A stretch of 64,000 nt of DNA from Carettochelys insculpta. Its lineage: Eukaryota; Chordata; Testudines; Carettochelyidae. Below the pieces are notes generated by a model. The model did no database searches, was not told the origin of the DNA, and worked only from the letters and a program-made list of their open reading frames with translations. The stretch is from contig NC_134152.1 in the NCBI RefSeq assembly GCF_033958435.1, positions 13,130,001 through 13,194,000 of the forward strand, in the 5' to 3' direction. Positions 21,766 to 31,925 of the stretch are shown piece by piece; position 1 is the first letter of the stretch; each line of letters opens with the position of its first letter. The position numbers and the translations under genes were made by a program.

Positions 21766-22578
21766 TGCAGCTGTTGATAATATCAGCAGGTCTGTGGAGC
21801 TGCACCAACCACTGGTTGGCTTCCAAGACTTTTTGACAGGCCTGCCAGAGTTATGTCACCTTCACCTTTGCATAGAGTCCTGGGAGTAACCTCTGGCAGT
21901 CATCTTGCATGACATCTGCTCATAGATTGCTGCCTTTATCTTGGCCACCCAAAGTCTTTTCACCACTGATTGGTCTCCCCAGATGGCCAAAAGATCCAGA
22001 ATATCCTCGTGGGTCCACACTAGGGCTCTCATGCGAGCCTGAGAAGTACTAGGCAGATCACTACCCTGAGTGCTCAGGATTGCAGGAGATGGCTACCGAT
22101 GCAGTCGCTACCAGTGCAGTGCAATGGATACCAATGCAGTGAGATGCGATTGGCACAGGAATTTTTTAATTATGATCACTCTTTACATTTACAGGCCTGG
22201 GCACTGCTGAATTCAAATTCTAATTCAAATTCTAATTCAATCACCAATTTGCGGGCTTCCTGTGACCTTCCTGTGTACCTAGATGGAGGACAACGCAGAA
22301 GGAAACAGTCACCGGGTAGCTTTGTGGGATACATATGGGACACTTCCGGAGGCTGATAACTTCGAATAAAGGACATGGCACTGCCACGCTAGCCTTTATT
22401 TGAAATTTTAAATTTGAAATTGATGCTATACTGATCTGACAACATTGATATTTTGTTATCAGTACTAGAGCTCAATAAAGCAAGCTGATTGTACTTACAG
22501 CAAAGACAGTGATGTTTTAATATCGAGCTAACTCCTTTAAATTTGATTTTATCCCACAGTGTAGATGCAGCCTCAGGC

Positions 22579-23620
22579 ACACAGAGAAGTTGGTACAATA
22601 AAGCATCTCTCGTCTCTTTGATATTTTGGGACCAAAACAGCTAAAAGAACTGTACATACAAGTGAAATATGCTTCCATCTCAGTCAGGGCTAATTGATCA
22701 TCACTGTCAATACCTGTGCCCACACAAGAGCAGATTCACTGACTTACTTGTATTGTAGAAACTATACAAAAATTGTAAAATTTAGGGGAAGATTCTACAT
22801 TACTCCAGTTAGCACATACTCAATTAGTAGTTTCACTGAAACTAATGAAGCTACTTATGGAATAAGGGACTAGTCAAATTCTGATCGAGAGGGTCAGAAT
22901 CTGGCCCTGTAGGAATGTTTGGTTCTTAGACCCAAGAAGTATCAACTTAGCCTAGTTACACAGCTTGTGCAACCGATTGCATGCAATATATTATTCACCC
23001 ACAGCCTGCATCTGCTTAATTTAAGAATTTGGAGACTCTTTATCCTGCACCTCTCAAATCAAGACATATATAAATGCCATTTGTGGATTAATGTTGACTT
23101 GTTAAAAATCTGAAAAGAAGAGAAGGACTGAGTAATAGCTGTGAGCTTATTGTTAGCTAATGACGAGCCTGCCTGGCCGTGTTATTCAAGGATGAATAGA
23201 ACCAGAACAGCTAAGCACGATTTCCAACCTTACATTCTCACACATTCCTGTTCAGTTATACACATGCTCACACTTACACTTTCCAGTCTCTTTTGTTCCA
23301 CCTACTGCTTAAGGGGGACACTAAATATATAAACAAGAACACATGGGTGCATTCTGCTTAAGCAGCACCCACTGTAAATATGTACTTTTAATCACAGCAC
23401 ATTTTCCCCTGGAACTTCATATGGTACAGTATGAATCACAATGTATTTTAATTGAAATACCAGTTTGAAGACTAATGCAAACTCTTACCAGAAGAAACAG
23501 GGGTCACGTTAGGGCTTTTCTTTCAAAGATTTAATGAGAAATATTTACTATATAGTTGCATTTTCCTTGTTAAGTGAGGGAAACACACATCTATCTTTGC
23601 ACTGAAATTCACAGTCAATA
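22579..23620. other. Intron sequence, no recognised feature
   Basis: AT-rich GRIN2A intron without coding motifs or recognisable repeat ends. Confidence 0.55.
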
Positions 23621-23624
23621 TATA

Positions 23625-23775
23625 AAGCAGCTCTTTATTGTATTGCTTATATCTATGTCACAGTATTATTTTTATTTTCTAGATAGGGAAAATGAGGCAA
23701 AATGCTTATATTATTTGCTCAAGGCCACATAGGGAATTGTTGTCAGAATCAGGATAAGAATATAAGACTCCTGTG
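23625..23775 (-). repeat. MIR-type (CORE) SINE relic
   Basis: The plus strand reads ctagatagggaaaatgaggc...ttgctcaaggccacatagg...caggataagaatataagactcctg. This is the reverse of the MIR central core: ACAGATGAGGAAACTGAGGC and TTGCCCAAGGTCACAC are the familiar words. It is strongly diverged, as expected for an ancient SINE, and lies next to the CR1 at 23795. Confidence 0.65.
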
Positions 23776-23794
23776 TCTCACAATGTGGAATCGG

Positions 23795-25170
23795 TTGTAC
23801 ACCTACAAAATGGGAAATGAATATCCAGAAAGGAGCACTGCATAAAGGAATCTAGGGATCATAGTGGACCACAAACTAAATATGAGTCTAAAGCTGTGTC
23901 TACACGTGCACGCTACTTCGAAGTAGCGGCACTAACTTCGAAATAGCGCCCGTTGCGGCTACATGCGTCGGGTGCTATTTCGAAGTTAACTTCGACGTTA
24001 GGCGGTGAGACGTCGAAGTCGCTAACCTCATGAGGGGATCGGAATAGCGCCCTACTTCGACGTTGAACGTCGAAGTAGGGACCGTGTAGACGATCCGCGT
24101 CCCGCAACGTCGAAATTGCCGGGTCCTCCATGGCGGCCATCAGCTGGGGGGTTGAGAGATGCTCTCTCTCCAGCCCCTGCGGGGCTCTATGGTCACCGTG
24201 GGCAGCAGCCCTTAGCCCAGGGCTTCTGGCTGCTGCTGCTGCAGCTGGGGATCCATGCTGCATGCACAGGGTCTGCAACCAGTTGTCGGCTCTGTGGATC
24301 TTGTGTTGTTTAGTGCAACTGTGGCTGGGAGGGGCCCTTTAAGGGAGCGGCTTGCTGTTGAGTCCGCCCTGTGACCCTGTCTGCAGCTGTGCCTGGCACC
24401 CTTATTTCGATGTGTGCTACTTTGGCGTGTAGACGTTCCCTCGCAGCGCCTATTTCGATGTGGTGCCGCGCAACGTCGAAGTTGAACATCGACGTTGCCA
24501 GCCCTGGAGGACGTGTAGACGTTATTCATCGAAATAGCCTATTTCGATGTTGGCTTCACGTGTAGACGTAGCCTAAGTGTCACACTGTTGCAGAAAAAGC
24601 AAACATCATTTTGGGATATGTAAGCAAAATATGTGAAGTAATTCTTCTACTCTACTCCATGCTGATTAAGCCTCGTCTGGAGTATTGTGTCCAGTTCTGG
24701 GTGCCATATTTCAGTAAAGATGCCAACAAATTAGGAAAAGTCAAGAGAAAAACAACAAAAATGATTAAAGATCTAGAAATCATGACTTATGAGGGAGGAT
24801 TGAAAGATTATGTTTATTTGGTTCAGAAAAAAATAAATGAGGGGGGACATGATAACAGCTTTCAAGTACCAAAAAGATTTCAAGTACCTAAAACAGGAGG
24901 GAGAAATTGTGTTCTCCTTTACTCCTGAGGATAAAAGAAAAGAAGCAATGAGTTCAAATTGCAGCAAGGGAGGTTTAACACAGAAAAACTTCATAATGGT
25001 ATGGTTGAGCACTGGAATAAATTGCTTAGAGATGTTGTGGAATCTCTGCCACTGGAGAATTTTAAGAGCAGGTTAGACTTGTCAGCATCAGGGAGGGTCT
25101 AGATGATGCTTGGGCCTGCCATGAGTGCAGGAGATTAGACTTGATAATTGCTCAAAGTTCCTTCTGTAAG
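23795..25170 (+). mobile_element. CR1 LINE split by a MITE
   Basis: Before the MITE (23892-24573) the plus strand gives a GIIVDHKLNMSL-like peptide of the CR1 reverse transcriptase. Directly after it the same frame region continues as CHTVAEKANIILGYV-like, then LIKPRLEYCVQFWVPYFSKD and MIKDLEIMTYEGGLKD. The two parts therefore form one insertion. The 3' end decays near 25170 without an obvious ATTCTATG tail. Stops and frameshifts make it a relic. Confidence 0.85.
23892..24573. mobile_element. TTCGAAATAGC Harbinger-type MITE, copy 1 (682 bp)
   Basis: The ends are AGCTGTGTCTACACGTG and the complement of CACGTGTAGACGTAGCC, flanked by a TAA duplication (23889-23891, 24574-24576). The element is CpG-rich, with repeated TTCGAAGTAGC, TTCGACGTT and TATTTCGATG words and a central gccctttaagggagcggcttgctg block. 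It is inserted into a CR1. Compared with the copies at 45350 and 56615 it lacks about 28 bp between two ctatttcgatgt repeats near its right end, consistent with slippage deletion. A 105-codon minus-strand frame (24212-24529) is shared with the other copies, but no known domain is seen. Confidence 0.9.
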
Positions 25171-25287
25171 TTGCACCTTCCTGGTCCAGAACCCTCAGGA
25201 CATCAACAGTCCTGAACGAGGGATTTTGCCAGACTAGGGAAGGTTAATGCCCCCTGGTCCCTGGCAGCCCCTGCTGGCCCTCTGTTC

Positions 25288-25640
25288 ACAGCTCATGAGA
25301 ACAATCATACTGGGTCAGACAAAAGATCCTTCTAGCCCAGTATCCTATCTGCCAACAGTGGCCAATACCAGGTGCTCCAGAGGGAGTGAACCAAACAGGT
25401 AATGATCTCTCTCCTGCCATCCATCTCCAGTTTCAGACAAACAGAGGCTAGGGGCACCATTTCTTATAACTCATAACTTTACATACCTCTATTGTATCCC
25501 CCCTACTCTCTCCTTTTTCTAAGCTGAAAAGTCGTAGTCTCTTTAATCTCTCTTCATAGGGGACCTGTTCCAAACCACGATCACATTAGTTGCCCTTTTC
25601 TAAGTCTTTTCTAATGCCGATATATCTTTTTTGAAACAAG
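25288..25640 (-). mobile_element. CR1-like LINE 3' fragment (diverged subfamily)
   Basis: The plus strand reads catactgggtcagac.aaagatcc.tctagcccagtatcct, then tatcccccctactctctcctttttctaagctgaaaagtcgtagtctctttaatctctcttcatagg, and ends in cttttctaatgcc. The latter is the reverse complement of the CR1 region that encodes the MTYEERLKxLGLFSLEKRR-like end of ORF2. This is a 3' fragment on the minus strand from a different subfamily than the neighbouring CR1. The 25171-25287 gap holds a ctggtccagaaccctc...ccagactagggaaggtt repeat of unclear class. Confidence 0.65.
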
Positions 25641-26599
25641 GTGGCCACATCAGCATGTGGCTTTCTGGCTGGGGCCCACCACCACTGCTAACCCCCAGTC
25701 CCAGCCATGGCACTCTGGGGCATGGCACAATAGCTGGCCACTGCACACTGAATATGAGAGAAATGGAAAATAAACATTGTAACCAGTGAGAATCTAGGTA
25801 ATTCATAAAAAAATAGAGTAAAACATTTTGTTTTATGCTGTTTTTTTATTATTATTTGCCCGTCAGCTGGAAGAAGTAAACAACGTTGTTATCACAGGTC
25901 ACTCTCAATACAACAGACAAAAGTTAATGAAACAAGATGATGGCATCTGTTTCAGCCATTTCATATAAAAGAAATTCAACCAATGTACTGGAACATTCAC
26001 ACTTTCAACACCTCCTCATTTGAAAACAAATGTCTTGATCTTTATGAAGTGAAGCCTTTGTCCCTTGACATTGTCCTATCCCATTGATACTGTCCTTCAG
26101 TTATACTGAAAAGAATTTGTTCTACTTATTGGAGACCTTCAGTTACTGACCCATAAATCTATATTTGATTATCAGTTATGCCATTCTCTACTGTGTGGAT
26201 GAGGGCAGGAAACCTGTATAAGACACTGCAGAGTTAATTTGGCCTAACGAAGTAGCATTCTGTGTGCTGACTGACTGAATGAAACCAGCTCTTGAAGTGC
26301 AGGAATTTTCATAGCACCTGTACATTTATTGACCTTGCACCCGGCAGGTGGAAGGATCACTCTGGTGAAAAGATTCTGTGGGCTGCATAAACTTCACAAC
26401 CTGAAGAGGAAAGTGATCCACTCTTGTGCTTTAATAAGCAGTCATTAAGAGCATTAACAGTCATTAAGATGGTGGGAAAAGTGTGTTGGGTTTCTCATCA
26501 GGTGGATCTATTACTCTTCTGTTGTTTAGGAATGAAACAGAACTGGTGTCCTCTTAAGCCAATCATCATGAGATCTGATTCTCCAGTGCCTTACGCTAT
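25641..26599. other. Intron sequence, no recognised feature
   Basis: AT-rich intron without recognised repeats or coding motifs. Confidence 0.55.
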
Positions 26600-28074
26600 G
26601 GCTGTGGCCATACTAGGAAGTAATTTTGAAAGCATTTTTGAAAGGAGAGGAGACTTCGAAACGAGCAGCAGAGCGACTGCAGACAAATTGCTCGTTTCCA
26701 AAGGAATATCAAAATGAAAAAGTGGTCATTTTGAAAGCCTTGTTCCACTCCCACGTTGGGAACAGCACCTGATTTTGAGGTCAATATTGAAAGGAAAGGT
26801 GTAGTCGCTCCCCTGGCTGCCATTTCAAAATTACGAGTCCTCCACAGTGCCCCCCGCCCCAGCCCCACTGGAGCACAAAGACACCCTGGCCAGAACAGGA
26901 TGGCTCTACGGCTGTGGCTCTCAATGGAGCAGGTGACCTGGGATCATGTGGCTGGGTCCCTTGATGCCCTCACCCAGGCTGTCACCACCCATCTGGCCCA
27001 GCCACCTGCTCCACCGACAGCTCCTCCTGCTGTCCCCCACAGACTGTCTTGCAACCCCTCCACCAGTTCCCCCACAGTCCCTGCCCTCGCTGCCCTGCTC
27101 CACCCCACCTGACCACAGCCGAACGAGAGAAGCTGGTGTGGTGGCTGCAGGCAAGCGTGCCCACCCCAGCCCTGGGTTCCCCCCCACCCATACAGGGTGA
27201 GGTCGCTGCACCCCCGCCATGCCCATTTCTCCCCCTGGTTCCAGCGCCATCCCAGCCCTGTAGTGGTCCCCAGACCCAGGGCAGTCATGGCTCCCGTCCC
27301 CTCACTGTCCAGGGTGGCCAGCTTCCATACAGCGATGGCCACCCTTTTCTCAAGGGGAAGGGCAGGCTGCATACGTGCGACCTGGTGGTGTAGTGCAGGT
27401 GCTAGCCACTGACACAGCTCCATAAAGGTGGCCTTGGTCATCCAAAAGTTTTGGAGCCACTGCTCAATATCTCACTCCTGCAGCACTATGCAGTGCCACT
27501 GTCCCCTGCTGGTGGGGTACCCCCAGAGGCAACGGCAGGCCTGGGGAACAAGGTGTTCCATTTGCACCGTGGGGTGACCAGCAGGAAGCCAGCCATGTGG
27601 CAGGCCATCCAGAGGTTGAGCTGGACTGCCGTGAGGACAGCCATCGGGCCACAATGTGCAGGATGTCCTCATCCTGGAGTGGCTGCAGGTCCATGTCACA
27701 GTGTGGTGTCCAGGCTGAGCAAGGCTCTGCCAGTGCTGTGCTGGAGGACGCATGCTGCACACAGCCTGAGCCCTCAGCATGTGCACAGGGAGGGTGTTTG
27801 GTAGGGGCCCCTTAAGCGGCAGGTGGCCTGCGCTCTAGGAAGTGCTTGTCAGCCATTTGACCCTTCCCACACCATTTCCTGCCCCTTTCTTTTGAAAGGA
27901 GGCTCTGTGCTGGGTAGCTGCTCCCTTTGAAAAGGACGGGGGTACCTTCTGACATTGCAGATAGCAATGTCGATCTGTACTTTGTATGTACTCACACCAT
28001 ATCAAAAGGTCTCATTTCAAAATTACTTATCGGGGTTTCCCCTTTCAATATTGCATGAGAGTATGGCCACAGCC
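26600..28074 (-). mobile_element. PIF/Harbinger element, internally deleted
   Basis: The ends form a strong inverted repeat: GGCTGTGGCCATACT at 26600 and its complement agtatggccacagcc ending at 28074, both followed inward by ttttgaaag-like blocks. The flanks are ctat and tctg, so a 3-bp duplication (TAT/TCT) is only approximate. A HARBI1 N-terminal remnant lies on the minus strand and the catalytic C-terminus is missing. The interior is GC-rich. Confidence 0.8.
26944..27800 (-). pseudogene. HARBI1-like transposase, N-terminal remnant
   Basis: On the minus strand, around 27470-27300, the reading is DIEQWLQNFWMTKATFMELC, then QWLAPALHHQVARM and KRVAIAVWKLATLDS. This is the WL.NF.M...TF.EL..WLAPAL and RVAIA.WKLAT region of HARBI1 proteins. 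After LATLDS the frame runs into G/P-rich sequence with no SVA.QFGV helix-turn-helix and no DDE motifs, so the catalytic half is deleted. Upstream sequence to about 27800 gives only a poorly conserved N-terminus. Confidence 0.75.
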
Positions 28075-28635
28075 TCTGCGTATTCATTTGACCTCAAGTA
28101 TAAGGACTTAAATGAAACCCTTTTGATTTACATTCACTTTTCACAAGCATAATTGATTTACAAGGTGCAAAGCAGCAGAGAATCAGGCTCTTTCTATTGA
28201 CTCTTGGGGGTTGGTTTGCTGCCCTACAAAAAGGGAAGAGTCAGAACACTATTTCATTAACTATGTCAAAAGGAAAAAGAATCTCTCCATTCCTTTACCT
28301 ACAGGCAATGAATGGCTATTTAAACCATAAAGGGGTGGCTTGTCTCCAAAGAGGCAAAATAGGAAAATCTGTTTTAAAATGATTTTGAGGTCTTTTTTAG
28401 AATCACTGTAACTAATATCCATATAAGAGAGAAATAAACACCTTCATTTGAATTTGTCACTGTTGATCAACTTGAGGAAAACAAGCACTTTCAATTCATT
28501 ATCAGTGTTTTTCAATACTGTTTTTATTACACACTCCACTCTTACTAGTCATGCCAAGAATACAAAATGTACTGGATTTAGCAAGATTCAGAAAGATTCC
28601 ACTGGCAGACATAATTGCTAATTGTCAGCTATTGA
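28075..28635. other. Intron sequence, no recognised feature
   Basis: AT-rich intron between a Harbinger element and the 3' end of the RTE-like element. Confidence 0.55.
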
Positions 28636-29183
28636 CTTGACTTAAACCATGGTACTCCAAGTGGAGCATAGGTCATTTACTAGTCTCCTCCACTTTACTC
28701 TGCTTCGGGACAAAACTTCTAGCTGACTCCAGAGGTACCCTAGTTGTTGTCCTTCAGTCTCAGTAGATCTTTTCCACATTGTCTGAGGTCTTCCTCTTTT
28801 GCATTTTCCTTGCAGGTTCCATTTGAGAGCCTGATGCACTATGCTGGATGATGGTTTTCTGAGAGTCTGGCCCAGATATCCCTACTCACGCCTCCTGATT
28901 TGAATATCAAGTGGGTCTTGTCCTGCTCTGCTCCAAAGCTCCTAATTTGTGACCAAGTGTTGCCCTTTAATGCGAAGGATGTACCTCAGGCATCTGTTTA
29001 CAAATGTTTATAGCTTGTGATTTGAGTACGTTCTAAGTACACCAGGTCTTGCATCCATGCAAGAGCACACTCCACACTTATGTTGAAGATCTGCAGTTTC
29101 GTCTTCACAAATACTATTGTGAACTCTATATGGGGCAAAGAGCCTTGATGTGGTTGTTGCTTTCCCTATTATGGCATTGAGAT
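28636..29183 (-). pseudogene. RTE/Nimb-like ORF2 C-terminal part (3' of the CR1 insertion)
   Basis: The minus strand shows remnants of the post-RT region, with an LRYILRI.GQHLV-like stretch near 29000. It then has a clean C-terminus: HQALKWNLQGKCKRGRPQ, TMWKRSTETEGQQLGY and WRRLVNDLCSTW (28839-28642), followed by the stop and the taagtcaagtcaa tail. The GK.KRGRP..TW, W..L and R..W..LV..LCSTW pattern is diagnostic of this LINE group. The same stretch is found at 59345-59690 on the plus strand, about four-fifths identical by eye. Confidence 0.8.
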
Positions 29184-31925
29184 CATGGAATCACAGACTC
29201 ATAGAATTCCAGGGCAGGAAAGGATTTCAGGAGGTCATCTAGTTCAGCCCCCTGCCTAAAGCAGGATCAAGCCCAACTAAATCATCCTAGCCAGGACTAT
29301 GTCAAGCCAGGACTTAAAAACCTCTAGGGATGGAGATTCCACCAACTCTCTTGGTAATGCATTCCAGTGCTCCTGGTGAAATAGTTTGTCCTAATATCCA
29401 ACCTACTCCTCTCCCTCTGTAACTTCAGACCATTGCTGCCATCTGTACCATTGAGAACAACCTCTCTCAGTCCTCTTTACAGCCCCTTTTCATGAATTTG
29501 AAGGCTGATATCAAATCGCTCCTCACTTTTCTCTTCTGAAAACTAAATAAGCCCAAATCTCTCAGCCTCTCCTCACAGGTAAGGTGCTCCAGACCCCTAA
29601 TCATATTCATTGCCCTCCACTGAACTCTCTCCAATGCATCTACATCTCTTCTATACTGAGGGACCCAGAACTGGAGGCAATACTCTAGATGTGGCCTTGC
29701 CAGTGCCAAGTAGATGGGAATAATAACTTCTCTAGATCTGCTGGAAATACTTTTCTTAATGCACCCCAATTTGTAGCCTCCTTGGCTACTAGGCCACACT
29801 GTTGACTCATGTCCATCCTCTTATCTCCTGTAATCTTCAGGTCCTTTTTCTGCTGCACTGCTACCTAGCCATTCAGTCCCCAGACTGTAACAGTGCTTGG
29901 GAGTCTTCCATTCCAAGTGCAGAACTCTGCAATTTTCCTTGTTGAACCTCACCATATTTCTTTTGGTCCAATCCTCCAATTTGTCTACATCACCCTTGAC
30001 CCCACCCCTACCCTCCAACGTATCCACCTGAACCCCTAGCTTAGCATCATCTACAAATCTGCTGATGGTGTAATCCATTGCCTCATCCAGGTCATTAATA
30101 GATATTGAACAGTACTTTCCCTAGAACTGATTCTTGGGGCACTCCACTAGAAACCGACCACTAACCAGACACTACCTGTTGGGCCTGTCCATCAAGCCAG
30201 TTTTCTATCAATCTTACAGTCCATGTTTCCTTAACTTATGGGCAAGAATGTTGTGGGAGACTGTATCAAAAACTTTGCTAAAGTCAAGGTATAGCATATC
30301 CATTGATGTCACCATGTCCACAGCTAGAAGCTAATCAGATTGGTCAGACACGACTCACCCTTGGTGAATTCATGTTGACTACTCTTGATCACTTTTCCCT
30401 CTTCTAAGTGCTACAAAATGGATTCCTTGAGGATCCCCTCCATGATTTTTCCAGGGCCTATGGTGAGGCTGACTGGTCTACAGTTCCCTGGATTGTCCTT
30501 CTTTCCTTTTTTAACTCTATGAGTTTTCAAAGATAATTGCCAAAGGCACCTCAATGACATCTGTCAGTTCCCTCAGTGCCGTTGGATGCATTAAATCTGA
30601 GCCCATGGATTTGTGCACATCTTGCTTTTCTAAGTAGCTCTTAACCTATTCTTTCCCCACCGAGGGCTGCCCACCTCCTTCCCATACTGCATTGCCTAGT
30701 GCTGTAGTCGGGAAGCTGAACTTGTCCATGAAGACTGAGGCAAAATAAGCATTGAGTACTTCAGCCTTTTCAACATCATCTGTCACCAGGTCACCTCCCT
30801 CATCCAGTAACAACCCCACACCCTCCCTGATAATCCTCTTTTTGTTCACATGCCTGTAGACCCCTTCTTGTTGCCTTCAGATTCCTTGCTAGCTACAGTT
30901 CCAATTGTGCTTTTGCTTTCCTGATTACCCCCTGGCATTCTCCAGCCATATATTCATACTCCTTCTTAGACATCTGTCTATGTTTCCATTTCTTATACAC
31001 ATTCTTTTTGAGTTTAAGCTCACCAGGGATTTCCCTTGTAAGTCAAGCTTGTTACCTATCATATTTACTTTTCTTACTGTGCATTGGGATGGTTTGTTCC
31101 TGTGCCTTCAATAACACCTTTTCAAAATAATACCAGTTCTCCTGAACTCCCTTCCCATTCATATTAGCTTCCCAGAGGATCCTGCCCATCAATTCTCTCA
31201 GGGAATCAAATTCTGGTCTTCTGAAATCAAGGGTCTGTATTTTACTGCTCACCTTTCTTCCTTTTGTCAGAATCTTGAAATCTACCATCTCATGATCGAT
31301 ACAGCCCAGGTTGCCACCCACTTCTATTTCTCTTACTAGTTCTTCCCTGATTGCGAGCAGCAGGTCTAGCTGTGCATGGCTTATGGTCAGTTCCTTCAAC
31401 AGTTGTACCAGGAAGTTATCCCCAGCATTCTCTTAAAACATCCTTGCTTGTCTGTGTGCTGCTGTATTGGTCTCCCAACAAATGTCTGGGTGGTTAAAGT
31501 CTCCTATGAGAACCATGGATGCTCCTCTTAGTTGTCTGAAGAAATCCTCGTCTACCTCATCTACCTGATCTGGTGGCCGATAGTAGACATCAAACACAAC
31601 ATTGCCTGTGTTGTTTCTGCTTTTAAGCTTTACCGAAAGACACTCAACTGTCTTTTCCCCCTCCATATACTGGAGCTCTGAGCAATCATATTGCTCTCCA
31701 ACATAAATTGCAACACCTCCTCCTTTTCTCCCCTGCCTGTCCCTCCTGGACAATTTATACCCTTCTATGACAGTGCTCCAGTTGTGAGAGTCATTCCACC
31801 AAGTCTCCATTATTCCAATCACCTCATACTTCTTTGACTGTGCCAGGTCCTCTAATTCCTCCTGTTTGTTTCCCAGACTTCTTGCATTTGTGTACTAAAA
31901 CCTTTGTCTGTTCTTCCATCTCTGC
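29184..31925 (-). mobile_element. CR1 LINE, nearly complete ORF2 length (2.7 kb)
   Basis: The 3' end on the minus strand carries the CR1 signature attctatgagtctgtgattccatga at 29210-29184. The 5' edge lies at about 31925, where RTE-like sequence resumes. It contains endonuclease, linker, reverse transcriptase and thumb segments in order. It is the longest CR1 here and is inserted in the RTE-like element, so it is younger than that element. Confidence 0.9.
29467..31822 (-). pseudogene. CR1 ORF2: endonuclease and reverse transcriptase, degenerate
   Basis: Segments on the minus strand: MIGIMETWWNDSHNWS, KGGGVAIYV, VYYRPPDQVDEVDEDFF and VLIGDFNHPDICWE (31822-31433, the apurinic endonuclease with its GDFN box); the linker KELTISHAQLDLLLAIREEL and FYYFEKVL-like sequence (31399-31052); an RT start with DEGGDLVTDDVEKAEVLNAY (30849-30646); the palm box ISRFVDDAKLG (near 30060); and KSISSRSREVIIPIYLALAR with EYCLQFWVPQY (29799-29467). 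Many stops separate them. CR1 normally needs this protein to nick DNA and copy its RNA in place; this copy cannot. Confidence 0.85.

Larger units (their letters stand above)
17724..22573 (+). mobile_element. Two-gene PIF/Harbinger element, decayed, with nested PLE
   Basis: The right end is the complement of GGCTGCATCTACACTGTGGG followed by subterminal aaatttaaaggagttagctcgat. The left end, agctgcatatacactac, is more diverged. Both subterminal regions match those of the smaller element at 6853-8324. Inside are a HARBI1 relic on the plus strand (18067-19320) and a Myb/SANT-type accessory gene on the minus strand (about 21290-19586). This convergent layout is expected of a full Harbinger element. 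A PLE fragment is inserted at 21317-21765. No matching target duplication was found, probably because the left end is mutated. Confidence 0.75.

Noticed and set aside
26600..28074. Exact 3-bp target duplication for this Harbinger element
   Set aside because: The flanks read TAT and TCT, which differ at one base, so the duplication cannot be claimed.
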